From contig NZ_FTOM01000009.1 in NCBI RefSeq assembly GCF_900156695.1, positions 51,608-115,607 on the forward strand: DNA of 64,000 bases. The letters are read 5' to 3'. The stretch's first letter is position 1, and each line of letters opens with the position of its first letter. Position numbers and translations under genes: made by a program. Origin of the DNA: Phaeovulum vinaykumarii. GTDB taxonomy: Bacteria > Pseudomonadota > Alphaproteobacteria > Rhodobacterales > Rhodobacteraceae. This document shows positions 1 through 7,596 of this stretch, piece after piece. The notes under the pieces are model-generated. The model saw only the letters and a list, made by a program, of their open reading frames with translations, was not told the origin of the DNA and did not search any database.

Positions 1-1
1 T

Positions 2-73
2 CCGGAAGGTGCGTCCGCGTTCATGACAGAGCACCTTGAAACCATTAGGGCGGACATGTCGGAAACTGGCTGA
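2..73 (+). CDS. C-terminal end of an unidentified gene (partial)
   Basis: An open frame enters from the left edge and ends at a TGA at 71-73, giving a tail of about 23 residues that ends MSETG. The tail is polar and helix-prone. It is too short to assign to a family, and it may be chance coding. It lies convergent to the end of the virB operon. Confidence 0.3.
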   Translation, partial: PEGASAFMTEHLETIRADMSETG

Positions 74-236
74 TTGGAACGAATACGTCGGTAGGTTTAC
101 GTCTTGTGGTCGGATCTATCGGCAGCTGCTCCGCCGGTTCTACGGCAGAATGCGAAAATGCGAGACCGAAACATGAACATCAGCTGCACACGACGTCGTT
201 CAACTCACTGAAAAACAATAAAATCATCACCATCCA

Positions 237-1262
237 TTACTGGACCAACCTTTTCGCCCTTTCCGCCATCCTTACTAGCTGGGCGCTGGCGGTTTTTGCT
301 GCCGCTTGCACAGCCGCTGGACTCTGTACTACGCCTCGCCCGATCGCTTCCCCCGTGGTCAGCGCACCGATCCGCGACCTACCCTTAACGCCGGCCGTGT
401 TGAAGAGCCCTCGCACGACCCCGCTCGACCCAGCGACGACCGCGGGCGCGGCCGCCACCATCAGGTTGCCCGAGATGCCGCGAACGATCAGGGGTGTTGC
501 TGCCACAAACCCCTTGGCTAGGAAAACCATGACGAAGAACGGCACGAGCGATCCGATGTTGGTTGCCGAGTTCGGATCACCGAGCTGCGCGAGAAGCGAA
601 TTCGCCATGCCGACGACGGTCGAAAACATGGCTGCGATGACGATGGGGTAGAAGGCATAGCTGACCGTCGTCGAGACCCACCTATGGAAGAAATCTTTGG
701 TCGCGTCGAAGAGCGACAATGCGATCATGATCGGAGCAAGGCCGAGCATGAGGGTCAGCATCATCTTGGCGAATATGAGGACGATGCCGGTCATGAAGCC
801 AAGGAGGCTGAGGAGCACCAGGCCGATCCCACCTAGGATCGCGCCTGTCATCCAGTTCAGATTGCTGCCGATCGCGTTCAGATATGTCGCGAAGCGCTCG
901 ATCAGGTTGTCGAACTCTCCCGCGAAATGGGTTGCGCCTGCGCCACCCCCGCCGACGGACGACACCAGCGCGCCCGCTACATAGTCGAGCCCTCCGATGA
1001 CGGCATTCGCAACCGCATTAAAGTTGGCCCAGTTGAAGGCGAAGAGGCCTATCAGTGTGAGCTTGATCAGGTACCAGAAGAAACTTGCCCCATCCATGCT
1101 GCGGAACTGGAATGCCATGTTGATGCAGACGCCGATTAGCGAAAGCGTGACCATCAGCAGGACGATCGTGCCGGTATTGCTTGCCACGGCCCCGAACTGG
1201 GACTCAGCCGCATCGACAAGGAACGCGTCTGCCGTTCCGACCATCCAGCTGACGACGCCCAT
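237..1262 (-). CDS. virB6: VirB6/TrbL-family inner-membrane T4SS channel protein
   Basis: The 341-residue product is very hydrophobic, with at least five or six membrane segments between about residues 28 and 260, glycine-rich loops (GGGGAG near 105) and a polar basic C-terminal tail. This matches the VirB6/TrbL family, the polytopic inner-membrane component that helps pass substrate through the secretion channel. The start overlaps the stop of the preceding secreted gene, so it is the last gene of the operon. In Agrobacterium virB6 lies between virB5 and virB8; here it has moved to the promoter-distal end. The family call rests on topology and context rather than on a catalytic motif. Confidence 0.85.
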   Translation of the reverse strand: MGVVSWMVGTADAFLVDAAESQFGAVASNTGTIVLLMVTLSLIGVCINMAFQFRSMDGASFFWYLIKLTLIGLFAFNWANFNAVANAVIGGLDYVAGALVSSVGGGGAGATHFAGEFDNLIERFATYLNAIGSNLNWMTGAILGGIGLVLLSLLGFMTGIVLIFAKMMLTLMLGLAPIMIALSLFDATKDFFHRWVSTTVSYAFYPIVIAAMFSTVVGMANSLLAQLGDPNSATNIGSLVPFFVMVFLAKGFVAATPLIVRGISGNLMVAAAPAVVAGSSGVVRGLFNTAGVKGRSRIGALTTGEAIGRGVVQSPAAVQAAAKTASAQLVRMAERAKRLVQ

Positions 1263-1681
1263 TACCAGTTGCCTTGAGCTTCACAGAGGTCCTGTACTGC
1301 GTAGCGCAGATCATTGCGCTGCTGCCTGATGTTCCGCTGCGCTGCTGTGTGTTCTGCAGCTGAGGCCATGAGGTACCTTTCGTTGAATGCTTCCGAGGCA
1401 CCTTCCCAGGATGGAAAGCGGATATCGCAGTTGCAGCTACCTGTTTCGACGATCTGTTCCCATGCTCGCAGTTCGTAAAGGTCCATCAGCGTCAGCGCCT
1501 TGTAGGCTTCCCGCGGATTGATTTCGTCCATCCAGGTCGGTCGCGCCGGACGATCGTTGCAGATCCGGTATTGTTGAGGCGACATATCCACTGTGAGATC
1601 GTTTGAAACCTGAGGCGAAGTCTGCGCCACAAGTGGGCCCGCAAGGGCGGCAAGCGTGACTGCGAGGATTGGTTTTCGCAT
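1262..1681 (-). CDS. Secreted T4SS-operon protein of unknown function
   Basis: The product has 139 residues if the start is the ATG at 1681, which has an AAAGGA ribosome-binding site about 10 bases upstream. It begins with a signal peptide (MRKPILAVTLAALAGPLVAQ). The mature part has four cysteines (CND, the pair in CNCD, and LCEA near the end) and an arginine/glutamine-rich C-terminal helix, so periplasmic disulfides are likely. It lies between virB11 and virB6 and is probably an accessory of the secretion apparatus. I do not recognise a named family. Confidence 0.7.
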   Translation of the reverse strand: MRKPILAVTLAALAGPLVAQTSPQVSNDLTVDMSPQQYRICNDRPARPTWMDEINPREAYKALTLMDLYELRAWEQIVETGSCNCDIRFPSWEGASEAFNERYLMASAAEHTAAQRNIRQQRNDLRYAVQDLCEAQGNW

Positions 1682-1697
1682 CTGGGGGGGTCCTTTT

Positions 1698-2732
1698 TTA
1701 CTCAGCGGCAACGGAGGGGCTCTTGTTGCCTCTGCCGTCGACCGTGTCGAGGTTCAAATCTGTGGTTTGACCCGGCAGGAAGAACTCGGTGATTCCGCGC
1801 GCGCCTTCATGGCGGCCTGCCTGAATGATCACGTCGATCGAGCCCTCAATATAATCGATCATGTCGGCATAGGTCATCGGCACATCCGTTTTCAGGGCGG
1901 CGATGGCGAGGCGGCGAACAGCAAGTTGTGGGGTCTCGGCATGCAGCGTAGTCAGCGATCCACCGTGGCCGGTGTTGATTGCCTCGAGAAACGTCATCGC
2001 CTCGCGCCCGCGGACTTCGCCCAGGACGATCCGGTCGGGTCGCATGCGAAGCGTTGAGGCCAAAAGCACATCGGCACTTCGGACATCCGTGTCCCGGTCC
2101 GCGATCAACGTCACGACATTGGGCTGCTCGGGGCGCAGCTCGGCCGCCTCCTCGATGGTGATGATCCGCTCTTCGGGCGGGATCAGCGAAAGGATCTTGC
2201 GCGCCGCAACCGTCTTGCCGGTCGACGTGCCACCCGAGACGATCATGTTGAGCTTGTTCTCGACGCAGAAGCGCAGCGCGGCGCCGATGTCGCCGGATGT
2301 CACCACATCGCGCAGCGCGGCGTTACGTTCGCGGCGCAGACCCTCAAGGCTGCGTTCCTTGCCGAAAAGGAATCCGAGTTTGACCTTCTCAAGCGGCAGG
2401 GAGGAGAAAAACCTAAGAGAAATCGAGAAACCGCCCTCGACTGCCGGCGGCTGGATCACCTGCGCGCGGATTGGGCGATCTCGATATAGGATCGAGACCG
2501 AGACGATAGGCTTCTTCGTGCTGAGCGTCGTCGAGGCGGCGGAGGCGATCTGGTTGCCGAGGTCCTTGATCTCGGTTTGGGTCAGCGGCGTGCCGAGGCC
2601 TCGCATGAAGTGATCGCCCTGGAATTCGCCCCAGACTTGTCCGTCGGGATTGATGCAGATCTCGATCGTGTCGTCGCGCAGGACCTCGGGGCCGAAACGG
2701 TCGAGCGACGCTTCCAGATAACTTGCAGCCAT
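1698..2732 (-). CDS. virB11: VirB11 secretion ATPase
   Basis: The 344-residue product is a hexameric traffic ATPase of the inner cytoplasmic face that drives pilus assembly and substrate transfer. Visible motifs are a Walker A (GGTSTGKT, about residue 170), an Asp/His-box region (ITIEEAAELRP), a Walker B (RIVLGEVRG) and a His-box (GHGGSLTTLHA). An upstream in-frame ATG exists, but the ATG at 2732 directly follows the virB10 stop and gives the family's usual length. It is translated after virB10 with about one base between stop and start. The assignment is secure. Confidence 0.95.
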   Translation of the reverse strand: MAASYLEASLDRFGPEVLRDDTIEICINPDGQVWGEFQGDHFMRGLGTPLTQTEIKDLGNQIASAASTTLSTKKPIVSVSILYRDRPIRAQVIQPPAVEGGFSISLRFFSSLPLEKVKLGFLFGKERSLEGLRRERNAALRDVVTSGDIGAALRFCVENKLNMIVSGGTSTGKTVAARKILSLIPPEERIITIEEAAELRPEQPNVVTLIADRDTDVRSADVLLASTLRMRPDRIVLGEVRGREAMTFLEAINTGHGGSLTTLHAETPQLAVRRLAIAALKTDVPMTYADMIDYIEGSIDVIIQAGRHEGARGITEFFLPGQTTDLNLDTVDGRGNKSPSVAAE

Positions 2733-2733
2733 G

Positions 2734-4059
2734 TCAGAAAATCTCGAGGTCACGATCAACCATGACCGTGATCCGTGTACCCTGATCGACATGTATCACT
2801 GGCCGGATCGCCAGATAGTCCTGCATCACGCTTTGCGTGCTATCGCGCAGGTCGGTGCCGACATCATTCGCAACATCGGCTGCCGCCTCGCTGTCGATTT
2901 GACCCGCTGCAGCCGCAGGCAGGGCGCCGATCAAGGAGATCAGCGCGGCGGAGCCGAAGCGTTGCGCGAAACGGGTGTCGACAAACCCCGTGGTGCCAGT
3001 ACGGCCGAGTTCGTCTCCACCGAAGGCGCTGATCTGCACGGTCTGATTATCGGGCAAGATGATCCGGTCCCATGCCACCATGACGCGCGATTGGGCGAGT
3101 GCGACATCGGAGCGGTAGCGCCCGATCAGCCGCGCGCCGCGCGGGATCAGGATACGCGTTCCATCGAAAGAATGGACGTCTTCCGAGACGATGGCGCGGA
3201 TCGCGCCGGGCAGTGTGCTGTCGAGGGCCGTCTCTGTCACAGCCTGAATCATGGTGCCCTGAACAACCGTGTTCGATGGGTTCGCGATCACTTCGGCACG
3301 TGTCACCTGCGCAGGTTGTGCGCCCGAACGAACAAAGGCTTCATCTGCATTCAGGCGTGCGGCTTCCAGCGTGTTCTCCCTATCCGCACCCGCGCCCATC
3401 CCGGAGAAGGCGATCATAGGAGACGCGATACGCTCTGCGCGGGCCTCAGCTTCAGCAGCGCGCCGCCTTTCGAGTTCGGCCAGCCGCAATTCTTCTTCAC
3501 TTGGTCCCAATGAGGTCGGCTCTGGTGGTGCAAGCCGTGCAAGTTCCAAGTCCATGCGGAGCTGATCCAATTCGCGATCCCGCTCGGTCAGCTGCCGCTC
3601 GAGGGCACGCTGCGCCTCGGCGGATGCTTCCTGTAAGGTGGCAACTTGCGCCGTCAGGTCCGCAATCGCCTGCTCCGCCCCGCTGTCCGCGGCCTCGGCC
3701 GGTCTTGCGCGCAGGTCCTCGAGTTCCGCTCTCAATGTCGCAAGACTTTCCATCAGCGCGAGTTCCGACTCGCTCGGACCTGTGTCAGCAGGCGGGGCTT
3801 GGCTGGGCTCCGGGGCAGAAATCGGCGCCAGATCTCCGAATCCGGGGCCGCTGGTCTGGAACTCTTCCGGCGCGGCGGTCGCCATTGGTGCTTCTGCCGA
3901 CGGCTGTAGCGCAGCCCACGCCAGACCACCTGCTGCCGCGATGCCGACGACCCCAAGGATCGCGGCAAGCGGTGCAGGCCGCTTGTTTGCCTTCGCTTTG
4001 CCTGTCGATCCTTCGAGAGCCGCGAGGCGCGCGGCGAGGTCTTCCGTACCTTCGGTCAT
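2734..4059 (-). CDS. virB10: VirB10 energy-sensing core-complex protein
   Basis: The 441-residue product spans both membranes. It has a short cytoplasmic N-terminus, a membrane helix at about residues 29-48, then a long Pro/Glu/Ala-rich and coiled-coil periplasmic linker (to about 230), and a C-terminal TrbI/VirB10 domain with the typical 'IPRGARLIGRYRSDVA' and 'RVMVAWDRIILPDN' stretches. I chose the ATG at 4059 because it overlaps the virB9 stop as ATGA. VirB10 relays ATP use by the inner-membrane ATPases to the outer-membrane pore formed with VirB7 and VirB9. Confidence 0.95.
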   Translation of the reverse strand: MTEGTEDLAARLAALEGSTGKAKANKRPAPLAAILGVVGIAAAGGLAWAALQPSAEAPMATAAPEEFQTSGPGFGDLAPISAPEPSQAPPADTGPSESELALMESLATLRAELEDLRARPAEAADSGAEQAIADLTAQVATLQEASAEAQRALERQLTERDRELDQLRMDLELARLAPPEPTSLGPSEEELRLAELERRRAAEAEARAERIASPMIAFSGMGAGADRENTLEAARLNADEAFVRSGAQPAQVTRAEVIANPSNTVVQGTMIQAVTETALDSTLPGAIRAIVSEDVHSFDGTRILIPRGARLIGRYRSDVALAQSRVMVAWDRIILPDNQTVQISAFGGDELGRTGTTGFVDTRFAQRFGSAALISLIGALPAAAAGQIDSEAAADVANDVGTDLRDSTQSVMQDYLAIRPVIHVDQGTRITVMVDRDLEIF

Positions 4060-4757
4060 AATGTGGCCTGTCCCGCTTCCTGGACGCAAACCACATCTTC
4101 GCCAAGGCGAAGGACCCATTGTCGGTTGACGCCAGACACGCGGATGACGCCGTCACTCAAGGCCTGGCTGTTCACCGCGCGTTCCCTGCCGTTCGAATAT
4201 CGGAAGATGGCGGGCACCGGCGCGTTCCGTGCGAACCGGAAATACGTGAAGGTACCATCATCCCAGATGGCCGTCGGCGTGAACTCTCCTCGGGCGCTGA
4301 CCGCATAGTTCGCATTCGGCGCATCGGCCGCAACCGCCCTGGTGGGTTGCACGCGGTTTTCAGGGTAGCGGAACTGTACGACATAATGCGGCGTCTCCCG
4401 GGCTTCGACGACATGGAAGTAGTAGGAGCGACGGTTGGTGTAGACGGTGATGTTGGTGGCGACGCCAGATGCTGTTGGCTTGATGGCGAAGGCACGGCCA
4501 CCCGGGACACCGTCGAATTGAAACCCGACCGTATCGCCGGCGATGATCGAGCGGATGGTTTCACCCTCACCGAATTCGACTGTGGTGACGCGGGTCAGAG
4601 TCGTGACGACACGGTAAACTTGGCCTTCAGTCCAGGTCGCGACGCGCACGCGATTGTCATGAGAACCTGGACGGGGCGTAGTTTCGGCCAAAGCAGTCGT
4701 TCCCGCGAACGCGAGAATACTGGCGGCCAGCAGCGCAGAGATTGGAGTGCGGGTCAT
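4056..4757 (-). CDS. virB9: VirB9 outer-membrane core-complex protein
   Basis: The 233-residue product begins with a signal peptide ending near ALA (residues 1-24). It then has the two-lobed VirB9/CagX fold seen as 'VYRVVTTLTRVTTVEFGEGE' near residue 50 and a C-terminal domain with 'AIWDDGTFTYFRF', the hallmark of the family. It forms the outer ring of the secretion pore with VirB7 and VirB10. The gene overlaps virB8 upstream and virB10 downstream by four bases each, which indicates translational coupling. Confidence 0.95.
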   Translation of the reverse strand: MTRTPISALLAASILAFAGTTALAETTPRPGSHDNRVRVATWTEGQVYRVVTTLTRVTTVEFGEGETIRSIIAGDTVGFQFDGVPGGRAFAIKPTASGVATNITVYTNRRSYYFHVVEARETPHYVVQFRYPENRVQPTRAVAADAPNANYAVSARGEFTPTAIWDDGTFTYFRFARNAPVPAIFRYSNGRERAVNSQALSDGVIRVSGVNRQWVLRLGEDVVCVQEAGQATL

Positions 4758-5419
4758 TCAGAACGGTCCGATCGGATAGCATATTGGGTGACGGTGAATC
4801 CGAAAGGGTTTTGCCAGACATCGTCGATCGCGCGGGTCCGCTCGGGCCGGAATTCGTACATCAACGTGGCAGTGAACGATCCATCCTGTACCCCCTGAGG
4901 GCTGGTCAGGCGCTTTCTGAGCCGCACCTGGGCGCGGTTCTCGCCAATAAGGGTGATCGATGCGATCTCAACGGCCATCTCGGCCGCAGCCCCGTAACGC
5001 GTCGGCGGATAGCTCTCCTGACCCGATGTCCACATCGCGCGCATGTTGGCCTCGGCCGACCCGGAAGACTGTGCGAGGACACGGTGGACACGAAGATCGT
5101 TGTCGAGCTGGTTGTAGGTCTCGCGGTCGAGAATGTAGCGGTAGATTTGCGCTTCGATCACGGCAGGCCGTTCGGAAAGCGACACGGTTTCAACCGTGGC
5201 ATTGGGGAGCGCCATCCCGGTCGCGGGATCGTAGGGCACAACCACGGGAGGCGGCGTTTCGATCATCAGCGCGACAGCCGCAGCCGTCAAACAGCCGAAT
5301 ACGCCAAAGCCCGCCCCGGAAAGGCCGATCACTCGCCAAAGCTGTTCACGGCGCAGGGCACCGTAAACAAGTTCCTCTTCCACGAGTTCGCGCGCAGTCA
5401 TCACGCCTGCCCCACTCAT
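4754..5419 (-). CDS. virB8: VirB8 inner-membrane assembly factor
   Basis: The 221-residue product has a short cytoplasmic N-terminus, one membrane helix at about residues 29-52 and a periplasmic NTF2-like domain, which is the VirB8 layout. The stretch containing YILDRETYNQLD and the C-terminal 'NPFGFTVTQY' agree with the family. VirB8 is a bitopic nucleation factor that bridges VirB6, VirB9 and VirB10. The start overlaps the stop of virB5 by four bases. Confidence 0.93.
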   Translation of the reverse strand: MSGAGVMTARELVEEELVYGALRREQLWRVIGLSGAGFGVFGCLTAAAVALMIETPPPVVVPYDPATGMALPNATVETVSLSERPAVIEAQIYRYILDRETYNQLDNDLRVHRVLAQSSGSAEANMRAMWTSGQESYPPTRYGAAAEMAVEIASITLIGENRAQVRLRKRLTSPQGVQDGSFTATLMYEFRPERTRAIDDVWQNPFGFTVTQYAIRSDRSE

Positions 5420-6213
5420 GGCTCAAGATCCGGCAAGGTGAAGTCCATGTAGCGGCGCTCTTCGGCGACGGTGGCGGCATCAACCACGCCTGCATTGCCT
5501 GCGCCGAGGGTCTGGATCGCTTCCAGCTCCCACATCCGGGTCATGGCGATGGCGAGTTCCGCCGTGACGCGTGTGTTATGATCCATCGAGGCTTTGAGAT
5601 CTTCCATGTCCGGGATCATCTCGACCAGACGTTCCACCCGTTCGAGCGACTGTTCCGCCTCTGCGTGGCTGTTCTGCGCCGCCGCCGACATCACAGCACC
5701 TGTGGTTGCCCGCGTGGCCACGCCTTCGGCGCCCGGATTGCCGCTGGTGGCGATTTCGCGGAGAGAATCCTCGTCGAACCCGGCACTTGCCAGCGCCTGT
5801 TCCATCTGCGTGCGCATGGGCCCGGCATTGGGCCCGATGAGCGCGCTCCAATCGCCCGCCTGGATGCCGCGGATCAGGCCGGGGATGTCTTCGAAGTTGG
5901 CCTCAAGCAAGGTGTCGAGGTCCCCGCCCATGGCAAGCCCGAGGATGCTGCGCGGCCCGGTGAGCGAGGCATACATCTCGTTCAGCTGATCGAGCTGGCT
6001 TTGCAGCATGTCCAGTTGCTCCAACGCATTGTCCAGAAGATCGGTCTGGATCCCGAAATCCTGCAGCATCTGTTGAAGCTGGCGGATTTCCTGAGCAATG
6101 TTCTGAGTGTCCACCGTGGGCACACCCTGTGCCGCGACAGGTCCGGTGACATTGAGGGTGAGCGCGAGAGCAATGCTACCGGCGAAAAGGGAACGGGGCA
6201 GGCGCAGGTTCAA
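5416..6213 (-). CDS. virB5: VirB5-type pilus-associated protein
   Basis: The 265-residue product has a signal peptide cleaved near AAQ, then long amphipathic helices rich in Leu, Gln and Asp (residues 35-80), a Gly/Ala-rich middle and helical C-terminus ending MDFTLPDLEP. This matches the VirB5/TraC minor pilin family, which sits at the tip of the conjugative pilus. The mature N-terminus (AQGVPTVD) and C-terminus (ERRYMDF) are shared with the adjacent upstream transglycosylase gene, so the two are partial paralogues. Confidence 0.85.
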   Translation of the reverse strand: MNLRLPRSLFAGSIALALTLNVTGPVAAQGVPTVDTQNIAQEIRQLQQMLQDFGIQTDLLDNALEQLDMLQSQLDQLNEMYASLTGPRSILGLAMGGDLDTLLEANFEDIPGLIRGIQAGDWSALIGPNAGPMRTQMEQALASAGFDEDSLREIATSGNPGAEGVATRATTGAVMSAAAQNSHAEAEQSLERVERLVEMIPDMEDLKASMDHNTRVTAELAIAMTRMWELEAIQTLGAGNAGVVDAATVAEERRYMDFTLPDLEP

Positions 6214-7376
6214 CGCAAATCCTCCTGACTGAAATCCATGAATTGCCGCTCGGCAGCCTGGGCCGCCGCCAAGGCGATCTGCTCGGCACTGAGTGGCTCG
6301 GTTCGGGCGGCCTTGATCCGGGTCCGGATTGCGACCAGCCGGGCCAGTTCGGCCCGGGCATAGGTGTTGAGCACGATGGCCTCGTGGAGATCCTCGGTCT
6401 CACCGATGCGGGTGATGATGTCCTGAACCCGCAGGGCGGCGGCACGGACCGAAACCAGCGAATAATCGCCATAGACCCCGGCGCCATGGGCCGAGAGGCT
6501 GAAACTCGCGTTGGCGAGGAGCACAGGGTCGATGGTGCCGAGCGCATCGATGCCGCCTACGCCCGCGAGGTAGCTGTTGTACTGCTGCGGGATCACCACG
6601 ACATAATGCTGGGTTTCCGCGAAGGGTGGCACACCGCCATAATCCTGCACATTGCCCGGCCCGGCGTTATAGGCGGCGAGCGCATGGATAATGTTGCCAT
6701 CGAACATGTTCAGCATTTGTGCGAGGTATCGCGCACCGCCGGTGACCTGCAGATAGGGATCGTCGTAATAGGCCGGGTAGATCCCGAGATCGCCCGCGGT
6801 ACCGGGCATGATCTGGGTAAGTCCGAAGGCACCCACGGGTGAGCGTGCCCCGATCTGGAAACGGCTTTCCTGCCAGATCAGCGCCTGCAAGAGACAGCGC
6901 CATTGCACGAGCGAAAGACCTGCGCGGCCGACCCCGGACAGACTATGGGTGTCGCGTGCTGCGCGGATGATCAGCTCCTCGATCCCCTCCCTGGCATCGC
7001 CGAACATCCGCGCTGCCGCTGGATTGGTGTCCTCGGGTGCATAAAGACTGGCGGCCGCGCTTTCGACGTCGTCTACCGCCCCCTGCCCCGCCTCGAGCCC
7101 CGCCACGGTTCCGGCCACGTCTCCAGCGCCAAGCGACATGGCATCCATCAGCCCTTCGAGGGAGGCGAGTTGCTGGCGCTCGATTTCGGCCAGTTCCTCC
7201 TCGCGGCTTAGCCGGTCCTGCTGCAGTGCCAGGTCCCGATCGGTCTGCTCAAGGATGGCCTGCCGCTCTGCGAAGAGGCGCAGATCGAAGGTCGGCACGC
7301 CTTGGGCGACCGCTGGCCCCGCCGTGGGACCTGCCAGTGCAAAGCCGATCATCGAGAGAGGAAGCCAGGTCCGCAT
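6210..7376 (-). CDS. Lytic transglycosylase embedded in a VirB5-like scaffold
   Basis: The 388-residue product starts at the ATG at 7376, giving a signal peptide ending AVAQ. Its mature N-terminus (GVPTFD) and coiled-coil segment, and its C-terminal 60 residues ending ERQFMDFSQEDLR, resemble the next gene, virB5. The middle (about residues 150-270) is an SLT lytic transglycosylase domain with the catalytic glutamate in WQESRF (about residue 169), 'GAFGLTQIMP' and 'ALAAYNAGPGNV'. It should cut peptidoglycan to let the secretion channel through. The architecture suggests that a VirB5 paralogue gained an enzyme domain. A separate VirB1-like enzyme is encoded at 10542-11225. Confidence 0.88.
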   Translation of the reverse strand: MRTWLPLSMIGFALAGPTAGPAVAQGVPTFDLRLFAERQAILEQTDRDLALQQDRLSREEELAEIERQQLASLEGLMDAMSLGAGDVAGTVAGLEAGQGAVDDVESAAASLYAPEDTNPAAARMFGDAREGIEELIIRAARDTHSLSGVGRAGLSLVQWRCLLQALIWQESRFQIGARSPVGAFGLTQIMPGTAGDLGIYPAYYDDPYLQVTGGARYLAQMLNMFDGNIIHALAAYNAGPGNVQDYGGVPPFAETQHYVVVIPQQYNSYLAGVGGIDALGTIDPVLLANASFSLSAHGAGVYGDYSLVSVRAAALRVQDIITRIGETEDLHEAIVLNTYARAELARLVAIRTRIKAARTEPLSAEQIALAAAQAAERQFMDFSQEDLR

Positions 7377-7380
7377 TGGC

Positions 7381-7596
7381 TCAGCCGCCCGCCCCCAAGA
7401 GGACGAAATCGCAGGCCGTGTCGCGGCGCGTGACCTCCGCCCCCATGGTCGAGATCGTGGCGGTGGCGGTTCCTGCCTGCGCAGGAGCCTCGCGAAAATT
7501 GAAGCAGTTGGCTTGCGGGGGGTTATGCTGCGCACAGGCTGTCAGGGTCAGGCCGAGCCCGAGCAGCACGACGCTGCGAATGATGGTACGGGTCAT
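7381..7596 (-). CDS. Small T4SS lipoprotein (VirB7-like position)
   Basis: The 71-residue product has a type II signal peptide with lipobox LTAC at about residues 18-21, so Cys21 should be lipidated. The mature part carries two further cysteines (NCF and ACDF). Its place, directly after virB4 and within the pore-forming gene set, and its size suggest the VirB7 role of anchoring VirB9 in the outer membrane. Sequence alone does not prove homology to VirB7. The start overlaps the virB4 stop by four bases. Confidence 0.75.
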   Translation of the reverse strand: MTRTIIRSVVLLGLGLTLTACAQHNPPQANCFNFREAPAQAGTATATISTMGAEVTRRDTACDFVLLGAGG

